Positions 16,983-25,071 of a DNA stretch of 64,000 nucleotides are shown in pieces. The notes beneath the pieces are model-generated. The model saw nothing but the letters and a program-made list of their open reading frames with translations, was not told where the DNA came from and made no database searches. Positions within the stretch are counted from its first letter, which is position 1; every line of letters begins with the position of its first letter. Source of the DNA: a bacterium (GTDB lineage Bacteria; Actinomycetota; Acidimicrobiia; Acidimicrobiales; CATQHL01); contig JAPOVS010000027.1 of the NCBI GenBank assembly GCA_026708055.1, positions 1 through 64,000 on the forward strand, given 5' to 3'. A program made the position numbers and the translations under genes.

Positions 16983-18860
16983 TCACCGGTTCGCCTCGGC
17001 CCGCACCAGGGTGCGGTAGAGCTTGGCGTAGAGCCCGTCGTCGGCCAAGAGTTCGTCGTGGCGGCCCTGCTCCACCAGCCGGCCCTCATCCAGCACCACG
17101 ATCCGGTCGGCGGCGGTGATCGTGGACAGTCGGTGCGCGATCACGAAGGACGTGCGGCCGGCCAGCGCCGCCGCCAGCGCCGCCTGCACGGCGGCCTCGT
17201 TCTCGCTGTCGAGATGGCTGGTCGCCTCGTCCAGGATCACGATCGCCGGGTCCTTCAGCAGCATCCGGGCGATCGCCAGGCGCTGCTTCTCGCCGCCGGA
17301 GAGGCGGTAGCCGCGCTCGCCCACGAGGGTGTCCAAGCCCTGCGGCAGCCCCTCGATCACTGCGAGGATGCCGGCCGCCCGGCAGGCCTCGGCGATCTCG
17401 TCCGCCGATGCGTCGGGACGGGCGTAGCGCAGGTTCGCTTCCACCGTGTCGTGGAAGAGGTGGGGATCCTGGGGCACCACGCCGACCGCGGCCCGCAACG
17501 ACTCGCCGGTGACGTCGCGCAGGTCGTGACCGTCGACGGCGATGGTGCCCTCGTCGGGGTCGTAGAGCCGCAGCAGCAGCGCGGTGAGAGTCGTCTTGCC
17601 GGCGCCCGACGGTCCGACCAGCGCCACCAGCTCCCCCGGTGGGATGTCCAGGCTCATGCCGTCCAGAGCCGGGCCCGCGGGCTTGTCGCCGTTCGTCGAC
17701 GGATCCGGCATTGCAGGGGCGAGCGACGCCAGGGCGGCCGTGTCCGTCGGCGGGTAGGTGAACCGCACGTCCCGCAACTCCACCCGGCCCCGGGGCCGCG
17801 GCAGGCGACCGGCGCCGGGCCGGTCCGGCACGGCGTTCGGCGCGTCCAGCACCTCGAAGACCCGCTCGAAGGACACGATCGCCGTCATGATGTCGACGCG
17901 GGCGTTGGTGAGGCTCGTGAGGGGCATGTAGATGCGGATCACCAGCAGGCCCATGGCGGCCAGCGTGCCGATCGTGACAGAACCGGAGATCGCCAAGTGC
18001 CCGCCGACCCAGTAGACCGCGGCCGTGCCCACGGCGCCGAGCAGGGTCAGGGCAATGAAGAACACTCTCGCGTACATGGCGGTGCGCACGCCCAGGTCCC
18101 TCACGTTGCTGGCCTTGTCGGCGAACTGCTCCCGCTCGGCGTCGTGGCGCCCGAACAGCTTCACCAGCAGGGCGCCCGCCACGCCCAGGCGCTCGGTCAT
18201 CAGCGTGTTCATGTCGGCGTTGTGCTCCATCTGCCGACGAGTGAGCGCCTGCAGGCGCCGCCCGACGCGCTTGGCGGGGAGCACGAAGACCGGCAGCAGC
18301 GCCAAGGCCAGCAGCGTGAGCCGCCAGTCGAGGATGATGAACATCGTCAGCAGCGTGATCAGCAGGATGCAGAGGTTGGAAACCAGCTGGCCGAGGGTGC
18401 CGGTCATGGCTCGCTGGGCGCCGATCACGTCGTTGTTGAGGCGGCTGATCAGCGCCCCGGTCTGCACGCTGGTGAAGAACGAGACCCCCATGCGCTGGAC
18501 GTGGTCGTACAGGGCCACCCGCAGGTCGAAGATGAGCCCCTCGCCGATGCGGGCCGACCACCAGCGCTCGCCGAAGGCCAGCAGCGCCTCGGCGAAGGCG
18601 GCCGCCAGGATGAGGCCCGCCAGCAGGTTCACGTAGCCCCGGTCGGAGTTGACGATGGCGTCGTCGATGATCTCCCGGAACAGCAGCGCCGGCACCTGGC
18701 TCAACAGGGCGCCCAGCAGGATGGCGATCACGAACAGCGTGATCATGCGCTTGTAGGGGACAGCGAACCCCAGCACCCGCCGCGCCACGTTGCGGTCCAG
18801 GGTGCGCCCCTTCACCGCCTCGGCATCACGCCCCAGCGCCGCGTGCAGCCCCCAGTCCAT
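16983..18860 (-). CDS. ABC-type exporter, fused permease and ATPase
   Basis: A 625-residue half-transporter. Six transmembrane helices lie in residues about 40-320 (including ITLFVIAILLGALLSQVPALL and LCILLITLLTMFIILDW). The nucleotide-binding domain is at about 370-610, with Walker A GPSGAGKTT, signature LSGGEKQRLAIARM, Walker B AIVILDEATSHLD and the H-loop VIAHRLSTI. The layout matches MsbA/MDR-type homodimeric exporters of lipids, drugs or peptides. A roughly 20-residue insertion precedes Walker A. The substrate cannot be inferred. It ends 79 bases upstream of the xseA start and may share transcripts with it. Confidence 0.9.
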   Translation of the reverse strand: MDWGLHAALGRDAEAVKGRTLDRNVARRVLGFAVPYKRMITLFVIAILLGALLSQVPALLFREIIDDAIVNSDRGYVNLLAGLILAAAFAEALLAFGERWWSARIGEGLIFDLRVALYDHVQRMGVSFFTSVQTGALISRLNNDVIGAQRAMTGTLGQLVSNLCILLITLLTMFIILDWRLTLLALALLPVFVLPAKRVGRRLQALTRRQMEHNADMNTLMTERLGVAGALLVKLFGRHDAEREQFADKASNVRDLGVRTAMYARVFFIALTLLGAVGTAAVYWVGGHLAISGSVTIGTLAAMGLLVIRIYMPLTSLTNARVDIMTAIVSFERVFEVLDAPNAVPDRPGAGRLPRPRGRVELRDVRFTYPPTDTAALASLAPAMPDPSTNGDKPAGPALDGMSLDIPPGELVALVGPSGAGKTTLTALLLRLYDPDEGTIAVDGHDLRDVTGESLRAAVGVVPQDPHLFHDTVEANLRYARPDASADEIAEACRAAGILAVIEGLPQGLDTLVGERGYRLSGGEKQRLAIARMLLKDPAIVILDEATSHLDSENEAAVQAALAAALAGRTSFVIAHRLSTITAADRIVVLDEGRLVEQGRHDELLADDGLYAKLYRTLVRAEANR

Positions 18861-18963
18861 GCCGTCAGGTTGTCACACTTGTGCTGGCTGGAGACGCTGC
18901 CTGGTTGTACGTCGCCGCGTACCGCCCCCGGGGGACCGCCGCCGTCAGGGGCGATCGTCGGGC

Positions 18964-19674
18964 TTACTTCTGGTCGTCCAGTCGGGCGCGCAGGGCCGCC
19001 ACCTCGGCCTCGGCGGCGCGGCGGGCTGCGGCCTCGGCGTCTCGCTCGTGGCGAACCAGGTTGAGGGCTTGGCTGGTGTCGTCGGGATCCGGCAGCCATC
19101 GGCCGGTGCGGGGGTCGCGGAAGCGCAGCCGGCGCTCGTCGGCGTGCAGGTCGAGTTCCAGGACGCTGCTGTGGCCGGCGAGGCGTCCGTCGTCGTCGGG
19201 GCCCACCGCTATCGGTGCCCATGCGCCGCCCACCCGGCGGTTGCCCTGCAGCACTGGGCTGTGCAGGCCCCGGCCGCTGGGGTCGAAGCGCCAGTACTCG
19301 CGGGCACCCACCTCGAGGTAGATGGCGGGCTTGTCCTCCCGGTCCCTCTCGGCCATCGTCCCCGAGGCGATCTCCAGCACGAACGCCGGCGGCGCGCCCG
19401 CGTCCCAGATCCGGTAGCTGAAATCCTCCTCGATGGCCCCGGCGTCCACGCCGAAGGACACGAGCACGTCCGGGACCACGAACTTCGTGTCCGGTGCCCG
19501 GCGGTAGTACACGTTGAGCTCTTGGCCCACGAAGCAGTCCGAGCGCCCCGAGAAGTAGGCGCTCAGGGCGCCGTAAGCGAGGAATTGGGCGCGCGAGTGG
19601 CGCGGGGACTCACCCATGTCCGGGGCGGTGGCCGGGTACGCCACAGCAGGATCCACCTCGGTCAGAACGCTCAT
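18964..19674 (-). CDS. Uma2 family PD-(D/E)XK nuclease-like protein
   Basis: A 236-residue protein from ATG 19674. The Uma2 (DUF820) core is visible: VVPDVLVSFG supplies the conserved Asp, PAFVLEIASGTMAERDREDK gives the E-x-S block with a nearby Lys, and YLEVGAREYWRFDP follows. The C-terminus is an Ala/Arg/Glu-rich coiled coil (HERDAEAAARRAAEAEVAAL). The biological role of most Uma2 proteins is unknown. It borders the DNA methyltransferase hotspot and is divergent from the first methylase. Confidence 0.85.
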   Translation of the reverse strand: MSVLTEVDPAVAYPATAPDMGESPRHSRAQFLAYGALSAYFSGRSDCFVGQELNVYYRRAPDTKFVVPDVLVSFGVDAGAIEEDFSYRIWDAGAPPAFVLEIASGTMAERDREDKPAIYLEVGAREYWRFDPSGRGLHSPVLQGNRRVGGAWAPIAVGPDDDGRLAGHSSVLELDLHADERRLRFRDPRTGRWLPDPDDTSQALNLVRHERDAEAAARRAAEAEVAALRARLDDQK

Positions 19675-19744
19675 CGTCGCCTCCCCTCCCGCGGCCCCGC
19701 AGCCCCGGCTCAACGCTCCAGCCTAACCCCACCGCCCTGCCGCC

Positions 19745-19850
19745 GTGCCTCTCGACTACCATGATAGATTATAGTATCACTTGAAAGCGCTATATTATCT
19801 CGAAAATATTCCTGATATGCTGCAGATCAGGAACACAGGCCACCAGGCCA
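19745..19850. promoter_or_regulatory. AT-rich divergent promoter region with hairpin
   Basis: A clear local drop in GC with several TATA-like stretches (TATAGTAT, TATATTAT, AAATATT) between the divergent Uma2 and N6-methylase genes. TCCTGAT (19810-19816) can pair with ATCAGGA (19826-19832). It probably contains promoters for one or both genes; exact elements are not assigned. Confidence 0.4.
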
Positions 19851-19910
19851 GGTGGATGGAAGCGCCCGAGGTCCGCGTGGCTGTCGCAGGTCTCCCATAC
19901 GGTTACGCCA

Positions 19911-21603
19911 ATGGCTGACTGCGACGAGCCTGCCGGCGCCGTCGACTCCCCTCGTACCGCGGCGCAGCCTGACGACGATCCGTTGCTCGGTGCCTCCTCG
20001 GAGGCGCATCTGGCAGCTGTGGCGGGCCGCATCCTGCGCGCTGATTCCTTGGACCGACTGTCATCTCTGGAGCGGCGGTTGCTCAGTCGGGCGCCAGTGG
20101 ATTCGGTCAGCTGTCGCGTCGTCGCGAACGTGCGCGAGCGGATCGAAGCCGGGACCGATCCTCTCGGGGACGCCTTCCTCAAGCTACGCAGCGCGGATGT
20201 GCGCCGGGAATCGGGGGCGGTCTACACGCCGCAGGTGATCGTCGGCTCGATGGTCGCGTGGTTGTCGCAAGAGCCCTCCGTCGGGCGGATCGTGGATCCG
20301 GGTGCGGGTTCGGGACGGTTCGCGCTCGCCGCCGGGCGGGCGTTCAACGAGGCACGCCTCGTCGCAGTCGAATCCGACCCCCTGGCCTTGCTGTTGCTGC
20401 GCGCCAACCTCACGGCTGCCGGTTTGGCGGAGCGGTCCGAGGTCGTCGCCGGCGACTACCGCCTCCTGCGGCTGGGCGACGCAGTCGAACAGCGGGGACC
20501 GACGGCGTTCATCGGCAACCCGCCGTACGTCCGCCATCACCTCATCGAGCGCGGCTGGAAGGAGTGGCTCCATGCCGAGGCGAATCGTCTCGGCGTACCC
20601 GCGAGCGGGCTCGCCGGCCTGCATGTGTACTTCTTTCTCCAGACCGCTCTGCCCGCGGCGCCCGGCGACATCGGCACGTTCGTGACGTCGGCCGAGTGGC
20701 TGGACGTCAACTACGGGAAACTCGTGCGCGCCCTGCTCGTTCGCCATCTCAGTGTGGAGTCGGTCCACCTCATCGATCCGTCGGAACTGCCGTTTGGCGA
20801 CGTCGCCACGACGGCGGCGATCACGTGCTTCCGAGTCGGTCACACCAGGGCGCCTCGTCGGCTTCCGGAAGATCGCAACAATCGGTGATCTGGGCGCGTT
20901 GGAAGGAGGGCGCAGTGTCAGCCGGGCCCGGCTGCAGGCGACAGTTCGCTGGACTCCTCTTCTCGCGGCCCCGAAGCGCCCACCGGATGGCTACGTCGAG
21001 TTGGGCGAACTCTGCCGCGTCCATCGCGGCACCGTGACGGGCGCCAACGGCACATGGATCACCAGCCGGGATGATTCAAGGCTTCCCGCGAGCACGCTGT
21101 TCCCTTCGGTGACCAGGGCGCGGGAACTGTTCGACGCCGGCGATCGTCTGAAGTCGCTCGACGGTCTGCGATGCGTGATCGATCTGCCGGAGAACCTCGA
21201 CGAACTCGATCCATCCGAGCGACGTGCCGTGGAGCGGTTCCTGCGTGCCGCCCGCGCCGGCAACGTGCACGAGGGGTACATCGCACGCCATCGGAAGTGC
21301 TGGTGGTCGGTCGGCCTCCGATCCCCGGCGCCGATCATCGCCACCTACATGGCGCGCCGCCCGCCGGCCTTCGTCCGCAATCCAGTCGGCGTGCGCCACG
21401 TCAACGTGGCGCACGGGCTGTATCCCCGGGAGCCGATGACTGCGACAGTCCTCGACCGCCTCGCCGGGGTCCTCTCGGCAACGGTAACGACCGACGGAGG
21501 CCGAATCTACGCCGGCGGGCTCACCAAGTTCGAGCCCGGCGAAATGTCCCGCCTGGCGGTCCCGAGCGTCGACCTCCTGGCCGCGAACGAGGTCGCCGCC
21601 TAG
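19911..21603 (+). pseudogene. N6-adenine DNA methyltransferase (Eco57I/HsdM-like), split by a frameshift
   Basis: The first frame (19911-20888) encodes an N-6 adenine methylase. It has SGAVYTPQVIVGSMV, the SAM-binding VDPGAGSGRFALAA and catalytic motif IV AFIGNPPYVRHH (NPPY), followed by LNxxYG-like and AITCFRVG segments. Near 20840-20855 the homology moves to the next frame (GRLVGFRKIATIGDLGALEGG) and continues to the stop at 21603 with a target-recognition-like region (YVELGELCRVHRGTVTGAN). One extra base (or loss of two) near GGTCACACCAGGG explains the break; rejoined, it would be about 563 residues. No nuclease or specificity gene is adjacent. It could be a sequencing error, a real pseudogene or a switchable gene. 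Confidence 0.75.
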
Positions 21604-21610
21604 ATGCTGC

Positions 21611-21823
21611 CGGCGAACTCCATCGGTGGTTGCGGCCGATTGTCCTGACGTCCGGCGTCGGTCAGGCGGTCGGACGCCCCGACCCGATCACGTTGGGCCT
21701 AATGGGAGTGGTCGGCCGCTGCTGCGGCGGCGGGCACAGTCGGTGTTGCCAGGCCGTTGCCTGCCGCGGGTCCGCGGTAGGTGGGGTACTGCTCGCCGCG
21801 CGTCGTCGTGTCCTCGTCCGCTT
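21611..21823. repeat. About 212-bp direct repeat, left copy (remnant of MT-A70 gene 3' end)
   Basis: Matches 22843-23054 at roughly nine of ten positions with small indels. On the minus strand it encodes a recognisable but detached version of the MT-A70 C-terminus (RGEQYPTYRGPAAGNGLATP). It starts eight bases after the N6-methylase stop and ends just before the next methyltransferase gene. Confidence 0.9.
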
Positions 21824-21840
21824 GAGAGCCTCCCGGTCGC

Positions 21841-22803
21841 TCACCGCGCCAGGCGATGCTCGATCAGGTCGACGAAGGCAGGGTTCAACTCGATTCCTGC
21901 CCAGCGGCGATCCAACTCACGAGCAGCCAGCAACGTCGTCCCGGAGCCGGCGTATGGGTCGAGCACCACGTCGCCGGGCTCGCTGGCGATCATCACACAC
22001 CGCCGGGCCAGCGTCAGAGGCATCACCGCGGGATGATCCTCGGCGCTGCTGTCGGCGGGCCGGCGGGGCTCGGTGTTGATGTCCCACACGGTGCGCAGAC
22101 GCCTGTCGTTGGGACCCCGCACCGCGTCAACGTCGTAGTAGTAGTCCTGGCTCTTGGACAACAAGAACACCGTCTCGTGGGCCTTGGTGGGCCGGTCCTT
22201 CACCGACTCGGGGTGCGCGTTGGGCTTGTGCCAGATCACCTCCGAGCGCAGCCACCATCCCGCGTCCTGCAGCGCCAGCGCAAGGTGCCAGGGAACCCCG
22301 ATCAGGTCCTTCGGCTTGAGGCCCTCGGGCGTCGGCGGGCGCACCCGCATCGCCCGCGCCCGGTTCTTGCGATCCGGCGCCCGGTATCGGCGGTTGCCGG
22401 AGGTGTAGCTGTCGCCCACGTTGAGCCACACCGTCCCGTCGTCCGTGAGCACCCGGCGCACCTTGTCGAAGGTCACCGCAACGCTCCTGACGTAATCGCC
22501 CAGCGCGTCGTCCCGGCCGATCTGCCCATCCGCCTCGTAGTCGCGAAGCGACCAATACGGCGGCGACGTCACCACCGTGCGCACGCTGCGATCCGGTAGC
22601 ACGTCGAGCCCCTCCAGGGCCGGTCCGCATATCAGCACCGAACCGCCCAACCGGCGCATCGGCCCAGCATCAGCAGCGTCCACCCGCCGGTACGGCATCG
22701 CCGAGCCCGACTGCCCGCGGCACTCCATCGACTCCGACGCTAACCGCTCCCGCCTCACCAAGGGAGGATCGCCGACATCAACATCGAACAGTCGTTCGCT
22801 CAT
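21841..22803 (-). CDS. Site-specific DNA methyltransferase, TSPPY type
   Basis: A 320-residue beta-class DNA methyltransferase. Catalytic motif IV TSPPYWSLRDY (typical of N4-cytosine and some N6-adenine enzymes) is at about residues 78-88. The DSYTSGNRRY and SEVIWHKPNAHPESVKDR segments are characteristic, and the SAM-binding motif I, VVLDPYAGSGTTLLAA, is near the C-terminus. The ATG at 22803 begins MSERLFDVD; an upstream start at 22854 would lie inside the repeat. It sits exactly between two copies of the MT-A70 3' end, so it looks like an inserted cassette. No cognate restriction enzyme is visible beside it. Confidence 0.88.
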   Translation of the reverse strand: MSERLFDVDVGDPPLVRRERLASESMECRGQSGSAMPYRRVDAADAGPMRRLGGSVLICGPALEGLDVLPDRSVRTVVTSPPYWSLRDYEADGQIGRDDALGDYVRSVAVTFDKVRRVLTDDGTVWLNVGDSYTSGNRRYRAPDRKNRARAMRVRPPTPEGLKPKDLIGVPWHLALALQDAGWWLRSEVIWHKPNAHPESVKDRPTKAHETVFLLSKSQDYYYDVDAVRGPNDRRLRTVWDINTEPRRPADSSAEDHPAVMPLTLARRCVMIASEPGDVVLDPYAGSGTTLLAARELDRRWAGIELNPAFVDLIEHRLAR

Positions 22804-22842
22804 GCCAGGCACCGTACAGAAGGCCTGTGACACCCGAGGCTT

Positions 22843-23054
22843 CGGCAACTCCATCGGTGGTTGCGGCCGATTGTCCTGACGTCCCGGCGTCGGTCAGGGC
22901 AGTCGGATGCCCCGACCGGGTCACGCTGGGCCTAATGGGAGTTGGTCGGCCGCTGCTGCGGCGGGCACAGTCGGCGTTGCCAGGCCGTTGCCCGCCGCGG
23001 GTCCGCGGTAGGTGGGGTACTGCTTGCCGCGGGGCGTTGTTTCCTCGTCCGCTT
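22843..23054. repeat. About 212-bp direct repeat, right copy (native MT-A70 gene 3' end and 3' flank)
   Basis: Covers the last 44 codons of the MT-A70 gene (stop at 22923-22921) plus about 78 bases beyond it. It also contributes the 5' flank of the neighbouring DNA methyltransferase gene. Confidence 0.9.
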
Positions 23055-23787
23055 CCAGTCCCCAGGACGTCCAGCCCTTCCGGGGGTAGCGGGCGAACAT
23101 CTCGAGGTAGGGGCCCGGCGAGCAGGCTTCGACGATCTCGTACTGCTCGTCGGGCTTGCGCGAGTGCTCTCGCTTGCGAGTCTCGATCATGTTGACCTGG
23201 CGGCGTCCCGGCGGCAGTGTGCGCATCCGGCCGCGGACGCCGAAGAGGATCAGTTCTGTGACGTTCCGGAAGTAGAAGCCGACGCCTCGACCGTCGGGGC
23301 CGCCGTCCCTGCGACGTTTCGCCCAGACGAGATTCGACTTGTACTCGAACCCCCACGACTCCATCACGCGGAGGCCGTCGGCGATGAGCGCGTTCGGCAC
23401 CCACAGGTAGAGGTGGGCATTCTCCCCGACCACGTCGGGAACCGGGAGGGCGCAGACCGCGCCGGTGGTCATGGTGTCGTACCGGGAGAGGCGCCGATGT
23501 TCGGGGGCCACCTTGCCCGTGCGGTTCTGGAACCTCCACGGCGGGTCGGCCAGCACGGCGCCGAACCCGCTCCCCGACAACGCCAAAAGGTCGTCGCTCG
23601 CCGCTTTGCCGCTGCCTTCTCCCAGGACGGCCTCCGCGACGGCGCGGCCTGCCTTCGGCTGGAGTCTGAGTTCGTAGCCCAGCGAGTCGGCCTCGGCGGT
23701 GAGCGTGGCGAGAAGTCGGTGGGTGACGGGTTGACCGACAGGAGGTGGTCGGCGGCGACGATCAGGCCGGGGGTGCAAAACCCGCAC
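22921..23787 (-). CDS. MT-A70 family methyltransferase with chimeric 5' end
   Basis: The core from about residue 75 is an MT-A70 enzyme: AVLADPPWRFQN carries the DPPW catalytic motif, followed by AHLYLWVPNALI, YKSNLVWAKRRRDGG, VGFYFRNVTELILFGVRG and the C-terminal YPRKGWTSWGLE. This family methylates N6 of adenine in RNA, or in DNA in phage and bacterial contexts. The first about 25 codons from GTG 23787 are a frameshifted fragment of the (2Fe-2S) hydroxylase gene duplicated at 23713-23800, so the native start has probably been replaced. Whether it is translated from this chimeric start is uncertain. Its 3' end is duplicated on the far side of the preceding methyltransferase. Confidence 0.8.
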   Translation of the reverse strand: MRVLHPRPDRRRRPPPVGQPVTHRLLATLTAEADSLGYELRLQPKAGRAVAEAVLGEGSGKAASDDLLALSGSGFGAVLADPPWRFQNRTGKVAPEHRRLSRYDTMTTGAVCALPVPDVVGENAHLYLWVPNALIADGLRVMESWGFEYKSNLVWAKRRRDGGPDGRGVGFYFRNVTELILFGVRGRMRTLPPGRRQVNMIETRKREHSRKPDEQYEIVEACSPGPYLEMFARYPRKGWTSWGLEADEETTPRGKQYPTYRGPAAGNGLATPTVPAAAAADQLPLGPA

Positions 23788-23800
23788 TGCACGGCGCCGT
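23713..23800. repeat. 88-bp direct repeat, left copy (hydroxylase gene fragment)
   Basis: Matches 24668-24755 with three substitutions in 88 bases. The right copy is inside the intact (2Fe-2S) subunit gene; this copy is a detached piece fused to the 5' end of the MT-A70 gene. The pair brackets the MNT-HEPN genes and the 3' end of the hydroxylase gene. Confidence 0.95.
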
Positions 23801-23863
23801 TTGGAGATGGACCTGTAACCCCCAGAGCGGCGCGGTGCTGCTCTCGCCGGTTACTCTGGGTGC

Positions 23864-24166
23864 ATGAGCCGCCGAGACCTGATCCTGGGCACCCACCGCG
23901 AGGCCATCGTGGCCACGGCCCGCGCCAACAAGGCCACCGAGATCGCCTTGGTCGGCTCGGTGGCCCGCGGCGACGACGGCCCCGGCAGCGATGTGGACTT
24001 CCTGGCCACATTCGCTCCCGGAGCGACTCTGTTCGATCAGAGCCGCCTCCTCGGTGCCCTGCGTGAACTGCTGGGCATCAAGGTGGACGTGCTCTCTGTC
24101 GGTGGCCTCAAACCCGAGAGCCTTCCACGTCACAGGGAGATACTCGCCGAAGCGATCCGCCTGTGA
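23864..24166 (+). CDS. mntA: MNT-type nucleotidyltransferase antitoxin
   Basis: A 100-residue minimal nucleotidyltransferase with the polymerase-beta-like signature GSVARGDDGPGSDVDFLATF (GSxxRG followed by DxD) at about residues 31-50. In MNT-HEPN modules this protein adenylylates or polyadenylylates the HEPN toxin at a Tyr and so neutralises it. It overlaps the HEPN gene by four bases. The pair lies inside a duplicated hydroxylase fragment, suggesting recent acquisition. Confidence 0.88.
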   Translation: MSRRDLILGTHREAIVATARANKATEIALVGSVARGDDGPGSDVDFLATFAPGATLFDQSRLLGALRELLGIKVDVLSVGGLKPESLPRHREILAEAIRL

Positions 24167-24540
24167 GCGCCCAAGGCACTGAACGCGACACCGAGCGCAT
24201 CGAGCACATCCTCGATGCCGCGGACTTCCTGGCCACCCTGGTCGGTCAGGGCCGTGAGGTATTCGATTCGAGCCGCGAGCGGCGCAACGCCGTTGAGCGG
24301 CTGCTGGAGATCGTCGGTGAGGCTGCTGGCCAGATGTCCGGCGGATTCGCCGCGGCCTACCCCGACCTTGATCTGGCTGGCGCGCGGGACCTGCGCAATG
24401 TCATCATCCACGGCTATATGAACGTGGATGATGACCTCTTGTGGGATGCCGCCTCCTCCTCCGTGCCCGCCTTGGCCGCTGGCCTGCGGGCAGCGGCAGG
24501 CCTCGATCCGTCCGCCGACCGGCCGGGGCCCGACTTCTGA
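24163..24540 (+). CDS. hepT: HEPN (DUF86/HepT-like) ribonuclease toxin
   Basis: A 125-residue helical protein. The HEPN active-site motif Rx4-6H appears as RNVIIHGY at about residues 79-86, with the Tyr two positions after the His, the residue usually modified by the MNT partner. An N-terminal helix (RIEHILDAADFLATL) and AVERLLEIVGEAAGQMS match DUF86. It starts with GTG overlapping the mntA stop. It presumably cleaves RNA when not modified. Confidence 0.88.
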   Translation: MSAQGTERDTERIEHILDAADFLATLVGQGREVFDSSRERRNAVERLLEIVGEAAGQMSGGFAAAYPDLDLAGARDLRNVIIHGYMNVDDDLLWDAASSSVPALAAGLRAAAGLDPSADRPGPDF

Positions 24541-24561
24541 CCGGCCGGCGGATCGTGGCTG

Positions 24562-25071
24562 TCAATCGTCGGCGGCGCGCTCGGTGGCGACGGCGGCGAC
24601 GGCGGCGATGACTCGGCCGTAGCCGGTGCAGCGGCAGAGGTTGCCCGAGATGGCCTCGCGGATCTCCAAGTCGGTCGGTGACGGGTTGACCGACAGGAGG
24701 TGGTCGGCGGCCACGATCAGGCCGGGGGTGCAGAACCCGCACTGCACGGCGCCGTGGTCTACGAACGCCTGCTGGACGTCGGTCAGCTCGCCGTCGTCGG
24801 CGAGGCCCTCCACGGTGACGATGTCCCGCCCCACCGCCGCGGCCGCCAGCATCATGCAGGCGCACACCGGCAGGCCGTCGGACAGCACCGTGCACGAGCC
24901 GCACTCGCCCTGGTCGCAGGCGTTCTTGGTGCCCGGCAGGCCCAGGCGCTCGCGCAGCACGTAGAGCAGGCTCTCGCCGAGCCAGGCATCGGCCACCTCA
25001 CGATCGGTGCCGTTGACGTGCAACGTGTAGTGCAGCGTTGCCTCGCCGGCGACGCTTCGATCCTCGCTCAT
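24562..25071 (-). CDS. coxS: (2Fe-2S)-binding subunit of a molybdenum hydroxylase (CoxS/XdhC-like)
   Basis: A 169-residue protein with both clusters of the family. The plant-ferredoxin cluster is CDQGECGSCTV plus CAC, and the C-terminal helical cluster is CGFCTPG plus CRCTGY. It transfers electrons from the molybdopterin site to FAD in CO dehydrogenase, xanthine dehydrogenase and related hydroxylases. ATG 25071 overlaps the coxM stop by four bases. Part of it (24668-24755) is duplicated at 23713-23800. The catalytic large subunit is not next to it. Confidence 0.92.
   Translation of the reverse strand: MSEDRSVAGEATLHYTLHVNGTDREVADAWLGESLLYVLRERLGLPGTKNACDQGECGSCTVLSDGLPVCACMMLAAAAVGRDIVTVEGLADDGELTDVQQAFVDHGAVQCGFCTPGLIVAADHLLSVNPSPTDLEIREAISGNLCRCTGYGRVIAAVAAVATERAADD
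24668..24755. repeat. 88-bp direct repeat, right copy (inside coxS)
   Basis: Native copy in the second iron-sulfur cluster region of coxS, spanning the codons for CGFCTPGLIVAADHLL. The detached copy is at 23713-23800. Confidence 0.95.

Noticed and set aside
15440-19064. Two large plus-strand frames opposite xseA and the ABC exporter
   Set aside because: High-GC shadows; the minus-strand products have all expected catalytic motifs.
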